This document shows positions 29,474-38,274 of a stretch of DNA of 39,919 nt, in pieces. This stretch comes from Spirulina sp. (GTDB lineage: Bacteria > Cyanobacteriota > Cyanobacteriia > Cyanobacteriales > Spirulinaceae). The translations under genes and the position numbers were made by a program. The stretch is from positions 1-39,919 of the forward strand of contig JAABSU010000002.1 of NCBI GenBank assembly GCA_011390265.1, in the 5' to 3' direction. Position 1 is the first letter of the stretch. Each line of letters starts with the position of its first letter. The notes below the pieces were generated by a model. That model ran no database searches, was not told the origin of the DNA, and worked only from the letters and a program-made list of their open reading frames with translations.

Positions 29474-30352
29474 ATGATCAACGCCACAATTGAGTATTGT
29501 GTGGAGCGGCTTCGAGCTGGCCATCGCCAACTCTACGGTTCTGAACCCACCCCTTGGCTCGACATCCTCACTGAAGCAACGACGGTAATCCTGAAGGCGA
29601 TCGCCACCAGTGATGCCGCCTATCACGATGTCGAGCATACTCTGTTGGTGACACTCACCGGAGCGGTTTTGCTCCAGGGTAAGCAGCAGCGGGAGGGCGG
29701 TGTCACCGTGGAAGATTGGGGTCATAGCCTCTTGGCGTTGCTGTGCCATGATATTGGCTATGTGCGGGGGGTTTGTGAGGGCGATCGCCCCAGTTATCAG
29801 CTTTACACCACCGGGATCGGGGCACAAATGATCAGCCTCCCCCCGACGGCCACCGATGCCAGCCTCACCCCCTACCATGTGGATCGCAGTCTTTGCGTTG
29901 TGGCAGAGCGCTGGAGTCAGTATCCCGAAATTGATCTCGCCCGCGTCCAAGCCGGGGTCGATCGCACCCGTTTCCCCATCCCCAAGGGAGCACCCTATGA
30001 CAACACCACCGATTACCCAGCCCTAATCCGCGCCGCCGATTTATTGGGGCAACTGGCGGACCCCCGCTATTTACAAAAACTCCCCGCCCTTTTTGCCGAA
30101 TTTGCCGAAAATGGCACAAATCAGCAATTGGGCTATAGCCATGCGGGGGATTTACGGGCCGGGTTTCCTGGTTTTTTTTGGCGGGTGGTTTATCCCTACA
30201 TTGAACCCAGCTTGCCCTATCTGAGCGCAACCCAAGCCGGTCAGCAGGTGATTGCCAATCTTTACGGCAATGTTTTCACGGTGGAGCATGAGTTAAACTC
30301 AAGGGCAGTGCAACAGCAGAGTTGTGGGAAACCCCTTGCATCTAACCCTTAA
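29474..30352 (+). CDS. HD-domain metalloprotein (cyanobacterial)
   Basis: YHDVEHTLLVTLTG...LLALLCHDIGYVRG...RAADLLGQLADPRYLQKLPAL. Confidence 0.8.
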   Translation: MINATIEYCVERLRAGHRQLYGSEPTPWLDILTEATTVILKAIATSDAAYHDVEHTLLVTLTGAVLLQGKQQREGGVTVEDWGHSLLALLCHDIGYVRGVCEGDRPSYQLYTTGIGAQMISLPPTATDASLTPYHVDRSLCVVAERWSQYPEIDLARVQAGVDRTRFPIPKGAPYDNTTDYPALIRAADLLGQLADPRYLQKLPALFAEFAENGTNQQLGYSHAGDLRAGFPGFFWRVVYPYIEPSLPYLSATQAGQQVIANLYGNVFTVEHELNSRAVQQQSCGKPLASNP

Positions 30353-30366
30353 ACCCCTCCTTGATC

Positions 30367-31140
30367 ATGCCCAGTCCCGTTCCGCTCCTCGCCCTTGATT
30401 TTGACGGTGTGATCTGTAATGGTTTGTCGGAATATTTCCAAACCACTTGCCGGGCCTATGGTGAAATCTGGGGTGTGGAAAATTTGGGAGATTGGGAGGC
30501 AGATTTTTGTGCGCTGCGGCCGGTGATTGAAAGTGGTTGGGAAATGCCGATTTTATTGCGGGCCTTGGCCATGGGGGTGACAAGGGAGGCGATCGCCCAC
30601 CATTGGACTCCTCTGCGGGATGAAATTGTCAAAGCGGAACAGTGCGATCGGATTAAAATCGCTACGGTGGTGGATCAGGTGCGCGATCGCTGGATTCAGG
30701 AAGATCTCAACGGTTGGTTCGCCCTCCATCACTTCTACCCCGGCGTTTTAGATCAAATCCAAACCTGGCTGTTGGCCAAAACCCCGGAACTCTGGATCAT
30801 CAGCACCAAAGAAGGCCGCTTCATCGCCCAACTCCTCCACCAACAGGGGATCGACTTCCCCAGCGGCCACATTTTCGGCAAAGAAGTCAAACGCCCCAAA
30901 GCCGACTCCCTACGGCAATTGCTATTCAAACAGCCCAGCGCCTGGTTTGTGGAAGACCGGATGGAAACCCTCGAAAACATTGCTGACCAGCCCGATCTGC
31001 AAGTGGTGGAGTTATTCCTGGCGGATTGGGGCTACAACACGCCGAAAATGCGCGACCTGGCCCAGCAACACCCGCGTATCCGCCCCCTCAGCCTGGCGCA
31101 GTTTCACGGTGATTTCGGGCATTGGCAGAACGAGGAATAG
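30367..31140 (+). CDS. HAD-family hydrolase
   Basis: LLALDFDGVICNGLSEYF, LWIISTKEGRF, FVEDRMETLENIA. Confidence 0.82.
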   Translation: MPSPVPLLALDFDGVICNGLSEYFQTTCRAYGEIWGVENLGDWEADFCALRPVIESGWEMPILLRALAMGVTREAIAHHWTPLRDEIVKAEQCDRIKIATVVDQVRDRWIQEDLNGWFALHHFYPGVLDQIQTWLLAKTPELWIISTKEGRFIAQLLHQQGIDFPSGHIFGKEVKRPKADSLRQLLFKQPSAWFVEDRMETLENIADQPDLQVVELFLADWGYNTPKMRDLAQQHPRIRPLSLAQFHGDFGHWQNEE

Positions 31141-31161
31141 GGAGATTTTACTTCCCACTTC

Positions 31162-31377
31162 TCACTTCCTACTTCCCACCAACACCGGCAACACCGCCCC
31201 CAGTAATAACCCCACCGCCACCGCCGCCGTTAAGATGATCCCAAAGGGGATTTGCACCGATTCCCAGGTGAGGAAGCGAAGGCTGAGGGGGGTGACGTTT
31301 TGGATGGAGACTGCGGCCACTAAGAGTAGGCAAGTGCTGAGGATGATGGCGGTGAGGAGATTGGCGATCGCCCGCAT
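31162..31377 (-). CDS. LapA/DUF1049-domain small membrane protein
   Basis: 71 aa, two TM segments with SIQNVTPLSLRFLTWESVQIPFGIIL. Confidence 0.75.
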   Translation of the reverse strand: MRAIANLLTAIILSTCLLLVAAVSIQNVTPLSLRFLTWESVQIPFGIILTAAVAVGLLLGAVLPVLVGSRK

Positions 31378-31486
31378 GGCTGAATTTTCCTGTGCAATTT
31401 CGAGCAGAGCGATTAAAATAAACCGTAACTTTTGAAGTCGATTGTATTCTAACCCTAACCTACCCGATTCAGGTCGTTAAACTGCC

Positions 31487-32038
31487 GTGAGTATTTCCGA
31501 ATCCACCAACGCCAACAGTCTCCGCAGCGAAATCAACCGCCTCAAAGAGGAGTTGCAAACCCGTGATCAACTGGTGCAGCAACTCTCTCAAGAACTTTTC
31601 CGCTTGGTCAAGGGCAACACTGAATTTATGCCCCAGCCGGAAGTATCCGATCGCCACAAGGCGGAAATGCGGATGTTACGGGAGCAGCTTCAGGAGGTGG
31701 AGCAGCAGGTGACGTTCTATCAACAGCAGATTGCCAGTCGGGATCAGGAAGTCCATAGTCTGCGCCGCTCTGTGCAGGAGTTGAGCGATCGCAGTCGGAT
31801 GTTAGAGCAAGCGTTGCAGGAAATGCCCCATATCTACCGCCGCAAGTTTGAAGAGCGGATGGTGCCGGTGAAGGAAAAAATCGAACGGATTCAACGGGAA
31901 AACCGGCAGTTGCACGTTGAACTCCAAAGTGTCAGCTATCGCCTCGCGGTGAAAACCCGGCGCACCACGAATAAAGTAGATTTACCCGCCTTTGGCCACA
32001 ACAACCCCGGCCCCATCCCCCGCTTCGGCACGGTTTAA
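31487..32038 (+). CDS. Coiled-coil protein (conserved cyanobacterial type)
   Basis: NSLRSEINRLKEELQTRDQLVQQLSQELFRLVKG...RMLREQLQEVEQQVTFYQQQIASRDQEVHSLRRSVQEL heptads; GTG start. Confidence 0.7.
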   Translation: MSISESTNANSLRSEINRLKEELQTRDQLVQQLSQELFRLVKGNTEFMPQPEVSDRHKAEMRMLREQLQEVEQQVTFYQQQIASRDQEVHSLRRSVQELSDRSRMLEQALQEMPHIYRRKFEERMVPVKEKIERIQRENRQLHVELQSVSYRLAVKTRRTTNKVDLPAFGHNNPGPIPRFGTV

Positions 32039-32043
32039 CCTCC

Positions 32044-32421
32044 TTAAATTGATGTCCCTGTGGCCAGGAGGTTTTGAATCGTGTGGAGCAGGGCTTGGGG
32101 TTTAAAGGGTTTGCATAAATAGGCATCGGCTCCCTGCTCCAGGCCTTGGGTGCGATCGCTCAGACTATCCTGAGTAGAGCAGAGAATCACATAAATCCCC
32201 TGGGTGCGGCGATTGGTTTTTAAGAACCGACAGACCTCATAGCCATTGAGGTGGGGCATCACCACATCGAGAATGATGATGTCGGGGAGTTCCTGGCGCA
32301 CTTGTTTGAGAGCATCCAGGCCATTGCCCACCGCCGTTACGGTGAAAGATTGAGTTTTAAGCCAATGGGCAATGAGATGTCGCTGCGTGCGACTATCTTC
32401 TACCACCATGATGTGAGCCAT
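32044..32421 (-). CDS. CheY-like response regulator
   Basis: HIMVVEDSRTQRHLIAHWL, IIILDVVMPHLNGYEVCRFLK, ILCSTQD, GADAYLCKPFKPQALL. Confidence 0.9.
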   Translation of the reverse strand: MAHIMVVEDSRTQRHLIAHWLKTQSFTVTAVGNGLDALKQVRQELPDIIILDVVMPHLNGYEVCRFLKTNRRTQGIYVILCSTQDSLSDRTQGLEQGADAYLCKPFKPQALLHTIQNLLATGTSI

Positions 32422-32660
32422 CAGACACCTTGCCAAACGAAGAGCTATCTACCAAATCCCCATCCCCAACCCCACAATCAGGGATGATCCATCCCCAATT
32501 GGAAATTGTCACCGCCAAACCCAGCCACAGGAGAGCCGGCCGGAATGGTTCCCGTTGCAAAAAACATCGGGGCGTAGATGCAGCCAAACCACGGTTGAGA
32601 CTGAATGACAACATGAGCGAATAATGCGATCGCGTTGGCGAAGCCTCGGAAAATCGCACC

Positions 32661-35600
32661 CTACTCCATTTTAAGAGAGTTCACAGGGTTCGCCATCGGA
32701 TTTATCGGGAAATTTGATGGTGAAAATGCGTAGGGGGTGATGGGGCAGGCATCCCAGGGGGGGAGTAAATCCGTCAAATTAGGGCTGCCTAACAGTACTG
32801 TAGCGGTGGCGGCGGTGAGGGGGCGGGCGAAAAAGTAGCCCTGGCCGAATTCACAGCCTAACTTTCTGAGGTAGTGAATTTGGGCCGCCGTCTCTACCCC
32901 TTCCGCCACAACATTCATCCCCAAGTTATGGGCCAGGGAAATAATCGTTTTAATAATCTCCGCCTCTCCCCCCTCAGTCTGCATGCATTGCAGAAAAGAG
33001 CGGTCGATTTTGAGTGTGTCCACGGGAAAATGGTGGAGATAGCTCAGGGAAGAATACCCGGTGCCAAAATCATCGATACTCAGTTGAATGCCCCGTGATT
33101 TCAAGGCCTGTAGCGTTTCCTGGGCGGCCTGAGCCTGGCCCATAATCGCACTTTCGGTAATTTCAAACTTGAGGGCGCGGGGGTTGATATGGGTGCGCTG
33201 CAACATCGTATCGATTTGGTTGAGTAATTCCGGCTGGGCAAATTGCTTGGCAGAGAGATTAATATTCATCGTCAGTTGCAGATCCCGGCCCCATTGCTGC
33301 TGCCAGGTTTGCAGTTGGTGACAAGCTTCAGCAATCACCCAGGCCCCAATATCGAGGATGAGGCGGGTTTCCTCGGCAACGGGAATGAATTGACTGGGGG
33401 CAATCCAGCCTTGTTCGGGGTGATGCCAGCGGATCAGGGCTTCAAAGCCGGAGAGTTTTCCCGTGGCGAGATGGATGATCGGTTGATAGTAGAGTTGGAA
33501 TTGATTATGCTCAATGGCCCAGCGGAGATTGGTTTCGAGTTGCAGCCGCTCGACGGCAGAGCTGTGCATGGCGTAGTTAAAGACGGCATAATGCCCTTTA
33601 CCGCCGGCCTTGGCCTGATACATGGCGGTATCGGCATCCCGAAGAAGCTCCTCGGGATGGTGGTAGTTGGGATGGGCGCAGGCAATGCCAATGCTGACGT
33701 TGGAGAAGATGGTGTGCTGGTCGATGGTGAAGGGCCGTAAAAAGGCATCGTGAATCCGTTGGGCAATGGCGATCGCCTCTCCCTCCTCCCGCACATGGGG
33801 AATCAGCACTGTAAATTCATCCCCCCCTAAACGGGCTAAAAGCTGCTCTGGCGCTAAACAGCCGCGCAAACGCCGGGCAATGGCCATCAAAAGATGATCC
33901 CCGACAGTATGGCCCAAGCCATCATTGACCATCTTAAAACTATCCAGATCGAGAAAGAGCACCGCAAAGGGAGAGCTGGAATGACTGTGGTAACTGTTAA
34001 TCGATTCCTGAAGGCGATCGAAGAAGTAAGCGCGGTTGGGCAGATCCGTCAGGGCATCGTAGAAGGCAAAATGCTCTAGTTGCGCCTCTGCTTGCTTGCG
34101 ATCGGTGATGTCCGTCAGCATCCCCAAGGCCCCCAGATAATCCCCGGCTTCATTGAATAAAGCACTGGTGGAAATTAAAGCCCACAGGGTTTGGCCATTG
34201 CGTCGCCGGAAACAAAAATCATGACGATCTTCTTCGCCATGCCGCCGCTTTGCGAGCTTTTCCTCAACGAGGGGCCGAGTCACCGGATCGATAAAGTCAA
34301 ACAACGATTTACCCCGCATCTCCTCTGGGGTATAACCCAGCATCTCTGCCATTTGGGCATTGACAAAGCTGGTTCGGTCTTGATTATCTAGCATCCAAAT
34401 CCCCTCCGCCGCTGTTTCAACAATGCGACGGTATTGGGCTTCACTGCTTTGGAGCGCCAGTTCTGTTTGATACCGTTGGGTAATATCATTCTGCACCCCG
34501 ACAAAGTTGGTGAGTTGCCCTTGCTCATTAAAGACCGGTGCAATAAACAGTTGGCTCCAGAAGGGGGTACGGTCTTTACGATAATTCCGCAGCGTCACAT
34601 GACATTCTCGCACTTCCTCCATGGCGGATCGGATCGCGGCGAGGGCATGGGGTTGGGTTTCAGGCCCCTGAAGGATGCGGCAGTTGTGGCCAATCATTTC
34701 TGCTGCGGTGTAACCCGTGATCGCCTCAAAGGCAGGATTAACATAAATGACGGGGTTATCGGGTTGGGTGGCATCGGTGAGGACAACGCCGTTATGGCTG
34801 GCGGCGATCGCCCGCTCCAAAAGTTTTAACTGTTCATCCGCCTGTTGACGAGCGATGGCGGTGGCTAAAACATGGGCAACGGCTTGTAGAAAGTGAATAT
34901 CATGCTCGGTGAAGGAGCGACGGCTTTGGGTATGAACGCCCAAAATCCCAAAGGGGAGAGCATCGGTCTTGCCCGCAATCAGGACATTGACCCCGGCAAT
35001 AATCTTGTTGTTGTGGAGTAAGGGGGTTCCCCCAAAGCGGGTTTCTGTGGGGAGATTGGTGACAATCACCGGCTGATTGAGGGCTAAGGTGTACCCGGCG
35101 TGGGACTGCCGCCCGGCACTGAGCACCGCATGGCCCACTAAGCTACGATCCCAACCCGTGCCAGAGCGAAGCAAAAAGGCTTGGCCATTGGGGAGCAACT
35201 CCAATATATAGCCGAACTTAACATCTAGGGTGCGGGCCACTAAACGGATGGCCTGCTGCATGAGGAGGTCGAGGTTTTGATTGGCGAGGGCTTTTTGCCC
35301 CAGTTTGGCGACGATCGCCTGTTGACGGAGCCGTTGATGGAGTTGGCTTTGGGTTTGGGCGCGATCGCGCAAATGGGCCTGTTGGCTGGTGATATCTCGG
35401 ATGATCGCTAAAACTTCAGAACTGCTATAGGTGGTGATCCGGGCTTCGTAGTCGTGGAGGCGGCCGGCATGGGGGAGTTGGTAGGTGAGGGTTTGGGTTT
35501 GTTGGCTACTGAGGGCGGTGGCGATCGCCTCCAGCAAAGTATTGGCTAAATCCGTCGGTAAGATTTCCCCCAAGGTTTTCCCGACCGTGTGCTCCGGGAT

Positions 35601-36308
35601 CAGATTGGTCAACGGCCCAACGGTGGGATAGTAATCCATCAACAGACCATCGGCACGACAACGAACCAGCAGGTCAGGAATGGCCCGGAGATAAACCGTT
35701 TCCGTGGAGGTGGAATGGGGGGTTACATCTTGGGCAATAACAGAAAGAGTGGGAAGGCGCGTAGTCGGTAAGGGTTGCCACCGTAGCCAAAACATCGAGC
35801 CGTTGCGATGGAGGTGGCGGGTCACAAAGGGGGCGATCGCCTCGCCCCGCTGCATTTGCCCCAAAGCGGCGGTGATCAGGCTCTGATCCGGTGGATAGGT
35901 CAAAGCCTGCCAAGATTGATGACTTAACTGAGCTACAGGATAGCCAAATTGCTGTTCCCAGGCAGGGTTTAGGTAGTTAAAATTACCCCCTGAGGTGATC
36001 ACAGCACAGAGGTCGCTCACCTGTTCTAAAAACCCCTGAGGTTCCCCCTTTGCCTCTGAACTGCCGCTGTCACGGCCATTGAGCATACGGATGGAACTAC
36101 CGGCCACTTGCCGTAGTTGCTCAATCCCTTTGACAAAGAGTAAAACTGTAGGAATCAGGAAAAACAGGGCAAAATAGTGGTGAGACGTTTCTTCTGAGCA
36201 GAAAAGCCATACCGCAGCAATACTAGTCACCAAACTCAGCATCCAACCTCTTGCTACTGAAAGGAGATATTCAGTTGATGGCGTGAATGCTGGGCAGGGG
36301 TAGATCAT
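32661..36308 (-). CDS. Membrane-anchored PAS/GAF/LOV-like/PAS-GGDEF-EAL protein
   Basis: N-terminal TM segments, PAS, GAF, LOV-like GHNCRILQGPET...[45 protein letters not shown]. Confidence 0.92.
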   Translation of the reverse strand: MIYPCPAFTPSTEYLLSVARGWMLSLVTSIAAVWLFCSEETSHHYFALFFLIPTVLLFVKGIEQLRQVAGSSIRMLNGRDSGSSEAKGEPQGFLEQVSDLCAVITSGGNFNYLNPAWEQQFGYPVAQLSHQSWQALTYPPDQSLITAALGQMQRGEAIAPFVTRHLHRNGSMFWLRWQPLPTTRLPTLSVIAQDVTPHSTSTETVYLRAIPDLLVRCRADGLLMDYYPTVGPLTNLIPEHTVGKTLGEILPTDLANTLLEAIATALSSQQTQTLTYQLPHAGRLHDYEARITTYSSSEVLAIIRDITSQQAHLRDRAQTQSQLHQRLRQQAIVAKLGQKALANQNLDLLMQQAIRLVARTLDVKFGYILELLPNGQAFLLRSGTGWDRSLVGHAVLSAGRQSHAGYTLALNQPVIVTNLPTETRFGGTPLLHNNKIIAGVNVLIAGKTDALPFGILGVHTQSRRSFTEHDIHFLQAVAHVLATAIARQQADEQLKLLERAIAASHNGVVLTDATQPDNPVIYVNPAFEAITGYTAAEMIGHNCRILQGPETQPHALAAIRSAMEEVRECHVTLRNYRKDRTPFWSQLFIAPVFNEQGQLTNFVGVQNDITQRYQTELALQSSEAQYRRIVETAAEGIWMLDNQDRTSFVNAQMAEMLGYTPEEMRGKSLFDFIDPVTRPLVEEKLAKRRHGEEDRHDFCFRRRNGQTLWALISTSALFNEAGDYLGALGMLTDITDRKQAEAQLEHFAFYDALTDLPNRAYFFDRLQESINSYHSHSSSPFAVLFLDLDSFKMVNDGLGHTVGDHLLMAIARRLRGCLAPEQLLARLGGDEFTVLIPHVREEGEAIAIAQRIHDAFLRPFTIDQHTIFSNVSIGIACAHPNYHHPEELLRDADTAMYQAKAGGKGHYAVFNYAMHSSAVERLQLETNLRWAIEHNQFQLYYQPIIHLATGKLSGFEALIRWHHPEQGWIAPSQFIPVAEETRLILDIGAWVIAEACHQLQTWQQQWGRDLQLTMNINLSAKQFAQPELLNQIDTMLQRTHINPRALKFEITESAIMGQAQAAQETLQALKSRGIQLSIDDFGTGYSSLSYLHHFPVDTLKIDRSFLQCMQTEGGEAEIIKTIISLAHNLGMNVVAEGVETAAQIHYLRKLGCEFGQGYFFARPLTAATATVLLGSPNLTDLLPPWDACPITPYAFSPSNFPINPMANPVNSLKME

Positions 36309-36568
36309 ATTATCCAGGTTTGGGGTGTATTCTCAAGCACCCTTTCACCCTATTCTAGGGGAAACGTTAAGGGAGCCGAAACTTTTCTGTAGTTAGCTTG
36401 CAGATTGTTACATTTTGTAAAGTTGTCTCTGCCCTTGATATCAACGCTGATCCCCGAAAATCTAGGGTATTCATGCCTGAAATAGAGGATACAACCTATC
36501 TGGTTAAGCCCCAAGACTCAAGCCATGGCATGGCTCCTTTGGAAATGCTTATTTTGGTTAATATTTTG

Positions 36569-36590
36569 ATTTTTTTAAGATTTTTTTAAG
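36569..36590. promoter_or_regulatory. Perfect 11-bp tandem direct repeat ATTTTTTTAAG x2 upstream of aldehyde dehydrogenase
   Basis: Read directly; 11-bp period could suit an OmpR/PhoB-type regulator. Confidence 0.3.
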
Positions 36591-36736
36591 ATTAATTTCG
36601 TGGGCTGAACTCACCCACTTTCACCGGAGCAGCAATAGCAGGCACTTCAGATGTTGTAAAATATTGTGTACATTGCATACAAAAAATTTCGGTATTGATT
36701 TTTCAGGATTAATTTTCTTAATTTGGCAAAACCATC

Positions 36737-38113
36737 ATGCTCGCCACTCAATCCACCGCGACGCTGGTTCAAGCCCAGCGAGACTATTTTCAAACCGGTC
36801 AAACCCGTCCCTACGAATTTCGCCGCCAACAACTCCAGGCCCTAGCCGCTGCCATTCAAGGGGCGGAAGTCCCGATTCAGCAGGCCTTGGCGGCGGATTT
36901 GGGCAAATCCGTATTTGAGGCGACATTGACGGAAATCAGCGGCGCGTTGAGTGAAATTCAGCATACGCTCAAGCATTTCAAGGCTTGGATGGCTCCGCAG
37001 CGGGTGCGGACGAGTCTTGTTCAGTTTCCGGCTCAGGGGGAAATTTGGGCGGAACCCTTGGGGGTGGTGTTGAATATTAGCCCCTGGAATTATCCGTTTC
37101 AGTTGGCCATGGGGCCGTTGATTGGGGCGATCGCCGCTGGCAATTGTATGATCCTCAAACCTTCGGAACTCTCCCCCCACACCTCGGGGGTGATTGCCGA
37201 GTTAATCGCTAAAACCTTCCCGCCGGAATATATCACCGTTGTGGAAGGGGATAAAACGATCACCCAAGATCTGCTCAAAAACCGCTTTGATCATATTTTC
37301 TTTACCGGCGGCACGGCCATTGGCCGGTTAATCATGGCAGCAGCGGCTCCCCATTTAACGCCGGTAACGTTGGAGTTGGGGGGGAAAAGCCCCTGTATTG
37401 TTGGGCCGGATGCGCCTGTGGAGTTAACGGCGCGGCGGATTGCCTGGGGTAAGTTCATTAATGCGGGGCAGACTTGTATTGCGCCGGATTATGTGTTGGT
37501 TCCCCCGGAGTTAAAAGCGCCGCTGTTGGGGCAATTGCGCCATTGGATCCGGGAGTTTTACGGGGAAAATCCAGCAGATAGCCCGGATTATGGGCGGATT
37601 ATCAATGAACACCATTGGCAGCGGTTGCGGGATTTAATTGATCCTGCTCAGGTGACGGTTGGGGGTGAGGGCGATTGCGCTTCTCGTTATCTGGCCCCGA
37701 CGGTGTTGGATGGGGTGGGTTGGGATGATCCGGTGATGGAGGCGGAGATTTTTGGGCCGATTTTGCCGATTTTGACCTATGGGGAGATGGAGGAGGCGAT
37801 CGCCGCCATCAATGCCCGGCCGAAGCCCTTGGCCCTCTATCTGTTCAGCAATGACAAAGATTTACAAAACCAAGTTCTGAGCCAAACCAGTAGCGGCGGG
37901 GTCTGTATCAATGACACGATCATGCATTTGGGTGCGCCGTCGATGCCCTTTGGGGGTGTGGGGGAAAGTGGTATGGGGGCATACCATGGCAAGTTCACGT
38001 TCGATACGTTTTCCCACCGCAAGAGCGTCTTAAAGCGCAAGTTCTGGCTAGATCTGGATCTGCGCTATCCCCCCTATCAGGACAAGTTGAAATGGCTGAA
38101 GTGGCTACCCTAG
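36737..38113 (+). CDS. Aldehyde dehydrogenase (ALDH3-like)
   Basis: VVLNISPWNYPFQLAMGPLIGAIAAGNCMILKPSE, FTGGTAIGRLIM, LELGGKSPCIV, GQTCIAPDYVL, MPFGGVGESGMGAYHGKFTFDTFSHRKSV. Confidence 0.93.
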   Translation: MLATQSTATLVQAQRDYFQTGQTRPYEFRRQQLQALAAAIQGAEVPIQQALAADLGKSVFEATLTEISGALSEIQHTLKHFKAWMAPQRVRTSLVQFPAQGEIWAEPLGVVLNISPWNYPFQLAMGPLIGAIAAGNCMILKPSELSPHTSGVIAELIAKTFPPEYITVVEGDKTITQDLLKNRFDHIFFTGGTAIGRLIMAAAAPHLTPVTLELGGKSPCIVGPDAPVELTARRIAWGKFINAGQTCIAPDYVLVPPELKAPLLGQLRHWIREFYGENPADSPDYGRIINEHHWQRLRDLIDPAQVTVGGEGDCASRYLAPTVLDGVGWDDPVMEAEIFGPILPILTYGEMEEAIAAINARPKPLALYLFSNDKDLQNQVLSQTSSGGVCINDTIMHLGAPSMPFGGVGESGMGAYHGKFTFDTFSHRKSVLKRKFWLDLDLRYPPYQDKLKWLKWLP

Positions 38114-38274
38114 CAGGATTTGACTGCGGCAAGGCTTAAGCCTTAGCCCCTGAGCGATCGGGTTTCTCGTTTCTCCGCCAAAGCTCGGTATGCTTAAGAC
38201 AGTGCTTTCTAGGGTCGGAATAGTCGAGATTCCTGGGTGGCTCTGGGGCTTTGTCCAGTTTTTGGGTTCCTGCG

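Noticed and set aside
29333-29950. 205-aa minus-strand ORF
   Set aside because: Antisense to the HD-domain gene and histidine kinase end; no recognisable motif.
33243-33740. 165-aa plus-strand ORF (and 34434-34829)
   Set aside because: Antisense to the intact GGDEF-EAL gene; no own domain signature.
36398-36589. 63-aa ORF upstream of aldehyde dehydrogenase
   Set aside because: Intergenic, no clear ribosome-binding site or domain; overlaps the direct-repeat regulatory candidate.
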